Shown here: in pieces, positions 19,655 through 21,265 of the stretch
Layout of the letters: every line of letters begins with the position of its first letter
Position numbering within the stretch: position 1 is the stretch's first letter
From: Sulfurospirillum sp. UBA1314
GTDB lineage: Bacteria; Campylobacterota; Campylobacteria; Campylobacterales; Sulfurospirillaceae
Direction of reading: 5' to 3'
Assembly (NCBI GenBank): GCA_002307095.1
Contig: DBTO01000022.1
Location: forward strand, 1-21,265
Length of the DNA: 21,265 nt
Position numbers and translations under genes: made by a program
The notes under the pieces: generated by a model
Databases searched by the model: none
Told to the model about the DNA's origin: nothing
What the model saw: the letters and a program-made list of their open reading frames with translations, nothing else

Positions 19655-21265
19655 ACGGAACCAATTCACCTTGTTTTAATTTCATCATTTTTTCTTGTAT
19701 CTTGCGGATCAAAAACTGCTTTTTATCGTAACTAAGTTCACGAGCCGTTTTGATCTCTTGGAACTTTTCATTGTAGTAATGGTACAAAAAAGCGACCATC
19801 GAGGCAATGAGTGACTTCTCATCGTAAATTTTAATATCTTCCCAAAGCAGAATACGTCTGAGTTTGGGGTGTTCGAGTTGATTTTCCAATAGAAGCGTAA
19901 ACTCTTCATGATGGGTTTTGAACATCGAACTATCGATGGTGTCGAGCACCGTGTCGATCAGGTTTGGCTGGCTGAGAATTGTTTTAATGATGGTCAACTC
20001 CAACATGTCTTCAAACACACGCTCTTTTTTATCGAGACGTTGGGGTTTATGGCTTTGGATTTTGACCAAATTGTGATGCAATCCCAGTTTTTCGGAAAGC
20101 ATGCCTGTGTAACTCTCTTGAATCGCTTGAGGCAGTGTTTTAAGGTAACTCATCGCCTCGGTTAGGGCTTGTTGTTTGGCTAATGGGTCTTTGAGATTGT
20201 ACTTTTTGACCATGCGCTCTAGTGCAAACTCGATGAAGGGTTGCGGGGTTCTAAAGAGATGATTGAGTGCATCCATCAACCCATTTTGCACCATATCGGC
20301 AGGGTCCATGCCATTGCCAAAGAGCACAACGCCCCCTTTAATGCCATGCGCACTTAAGAGAAACGAAGCTTTGAGTGCGGCATTGATGCCTGCATCATCG
20401 CCATCGTACGCCACAATCACTTCAGGATCACCCCTCGTGATGAGCGGAACATGCTCGTTTGTAAGCGCGGTTCCAAGTGTTGCAACGGCGTGGGTGAAGC
20501 CTGCTTGATGCAGCATGATGACATCAAGATACCCTTCGGTGATGATGATGGTTTTTTTCTTGTAAATGCTCTCTTTAGCAAGCTGATAGCCATAAAGCAG
20601 TTGGGATTTGTTAAAGTGTTTGGTTTGGGGCGAATTGACATATTTGGCAGGATGATTGGAGAGGGTTCGTCCTCCAAAACCAACAAGTCGGTTGCTCGGT
20701 GAATAGATGGGAAAGGTCACGCGTTCGATAAAACGCGCATACGGCTGATTGTTCTCCCCCACACCGGCGACGCCGTACTCCATACTCTCACTCATCGCAT
20801 ACCCTCGACTGCTTAGAAAATCAAGCGTGGCAAAGGAAGCGGGTGCGTAGCCGATCTCAAACTTCTCGATGGAAGCCTCAGAGATGCCTCGTTTTACCAG
20901 ATACTCTTTGGCAAAAGGGGTAAAATCAAGTTGTTTCACATAAAAAAGATTGAGCGTCTCCATCAACTTTCGATCTTCTTTTTTCACCCCTTCATTGGTG
21001 GTGTAGGAGAGTGAAAAGTTGACCATATTGGCGAGTTTTTCGATGGTTTCGGGGTAGGAGAGTTTTTCGTATTCCATCACAAACTTGATGCTATCGCCTC
21101 CTGCGCCACAGGCAAAACAGTGGTAAATTTGTTTCGAGGGGCTCACCACAAGGCTTGGGCTGGTGTCGTTGTGAAATGGGCAGACACACTTATAGTTGGC
21201 ACCATTTTTTTTCAGCTCTAAGTACGAGCCTACGACGTCGACAATATCAAGGCGTTGTTTGAGAT
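19632..21265 (-). CDS. dnaG: DNA primase DnaG, N-terminal few residues beyond window edge
   Basis: The frame runs from the right edge to the TAA at 19632, giving 543 visible residues. About ten N-terminal residues are missing off the edge, judged from LKQRLDIVDVVGSY, which normally sits near residue 10. The CHC2 zinc ribbon is visible as C28-P-F-H31 and, 17 residues on, C49-F-A-C52. The RNA-polymerase core follows. The TOPRIM motifs are TEGYLDV (E243) and AYDGDDAG (D287, D289). The C-terminal third is the helicase-binding domain, which is divergent as usual. DnaG makes RNA primers at the fork with DnaB. It is transcribed leftward and its end overlaps the PP-loop gene. A GTG at 21149 is internal and not the true start. 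Confidence 0.97.
   Translation of the reverse strand, partial: LKQRLDIVDVVGSYLELKKNGANYKCVCPFHNDTSPSLVVSPSKQIYHCFACGAGGDSIKFVMEYEKLSYPETIEKLANMVNFSLSYTTNEGVKKEDRKLMETLNLFYVKQLDFTPFAKEYLVKRGISEASIEKFEIGYAPASFATLDFLSSRGYAMSESMEYGVAGVGENNQPYARFIERVTFPIYSPSNRLVGFGGRTLSNHPAKYVNSPQTKHFNKSQLLYGYQLAKESIYKKKTIIITEGYLDVIMLHQAGFTHAVATLGTALTNEHVPLITRGDPEVIVAYDGDDAGINAALKASFLLSAHGIKGGVVLFGNGMDPADMVQNGLMDALNHLFRTPQPFIEFALERMVKKYNLKDPLAKQQALTEAMSYLKTLPQAIQESYTGMLSEKLGLHHNLVKIQSHKPQRLDKKERVFEDMLELTIIKTILSQPNLIDTVLDTIDSSMFKTHHEEFTLLLENQLEHPKLRRILLWEDIKIYDEKSLIASMVAFLYHYYNEKFQEIKTARELSYDKKQFLIRKIQEKMMKLKQGELVPYESISTL

Noticed and set aside
1..21265. CRISPR array, insertion sequence or integrase
   Set aside because: The iterated palindrome is scattered with no regular spacing, and no transposase- or recombinase-like protein or terminal inverted repeat was found on either strand.

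Overview
The window looks like chromosomal DNA of a Campylobacterota (epsilonproteobacterial) species, most like Sulfurospirillum. This is inferred from moderately AT-rich composition, tightly overlapping genes, the style of the chemotaxis proteins, and a PP-loop tRNA-thiolation-like gene overlapping dnaG. No database search was possible, so the genus is a guess.

Layout. (1) Positions 1-98 are the 3' end of a gene resembling a MOSC-domain protein, closed by a long hairpin terminator. (2) Positions 256-4398 are an AT-richer accessory segment. It holds a 918-residue fusion of an Mrr-like nuclease to a STAND-type NTPase (minus strand), a 608-base gap, and a MntA-HepT (nucleotidyltransferase/HEPN) toxin-antitoxin pair. 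It lies on the 3' side of a tRNA-Ala(GGC) gene. (3) Positions 4474-5116 carry that tRNA and a small J-domain protein (minus strand). (4) Positions 5273-16582 are an 11-gene plus-strand chemosensory operon: CheY-like receiver, CheW, a transmembrane MCP, a STAS-like protein, CheA, CheR, a degenerate histidine kinase, CheD, CheB, a PAS histidine kinase, and a response regulator with an unassigned C-terminal half. Most junctions overlap or are only a few bases apart. (5) Positions 16616-18609 are a convergent minus-strand operon: single-domain receiver, CheC-like phosphatase, PAS-GGDEF diguanylate cyclase. (6) Positions 18671-21265 hold a PP-loop ATPase gene overlapping the 3' end of dnaG, which runs off the right edge.

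How the genes work together. Regions 4 and 5 read as one signalling module. The MCP, CheW and CheA form the core array. CheR, CheB and CheD provide adaptation, and CheC removes phosphate from receivers. Two extra histidine-kinase-like proteins, a large response regulator and a diguanylate cyclase suggest output to cyclic di-GMP or another non-flagellar function. No flagellar or motor gene is present.

The most unusual signals are these. A perfect palindrome, TTACATGTAA, occurs nine times exactly, plus two near copies, both inside and between genes, but is absent from the accessory segment. A histidine kinase inside the che operon has lost its phosphoacceptor His and its G1-box Asp, yet ends in the same kind of acidic ...EF tail as the MCP and the large response regulator. 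The nuclease-STAND protein is a likely single-gene phage-defence effector.
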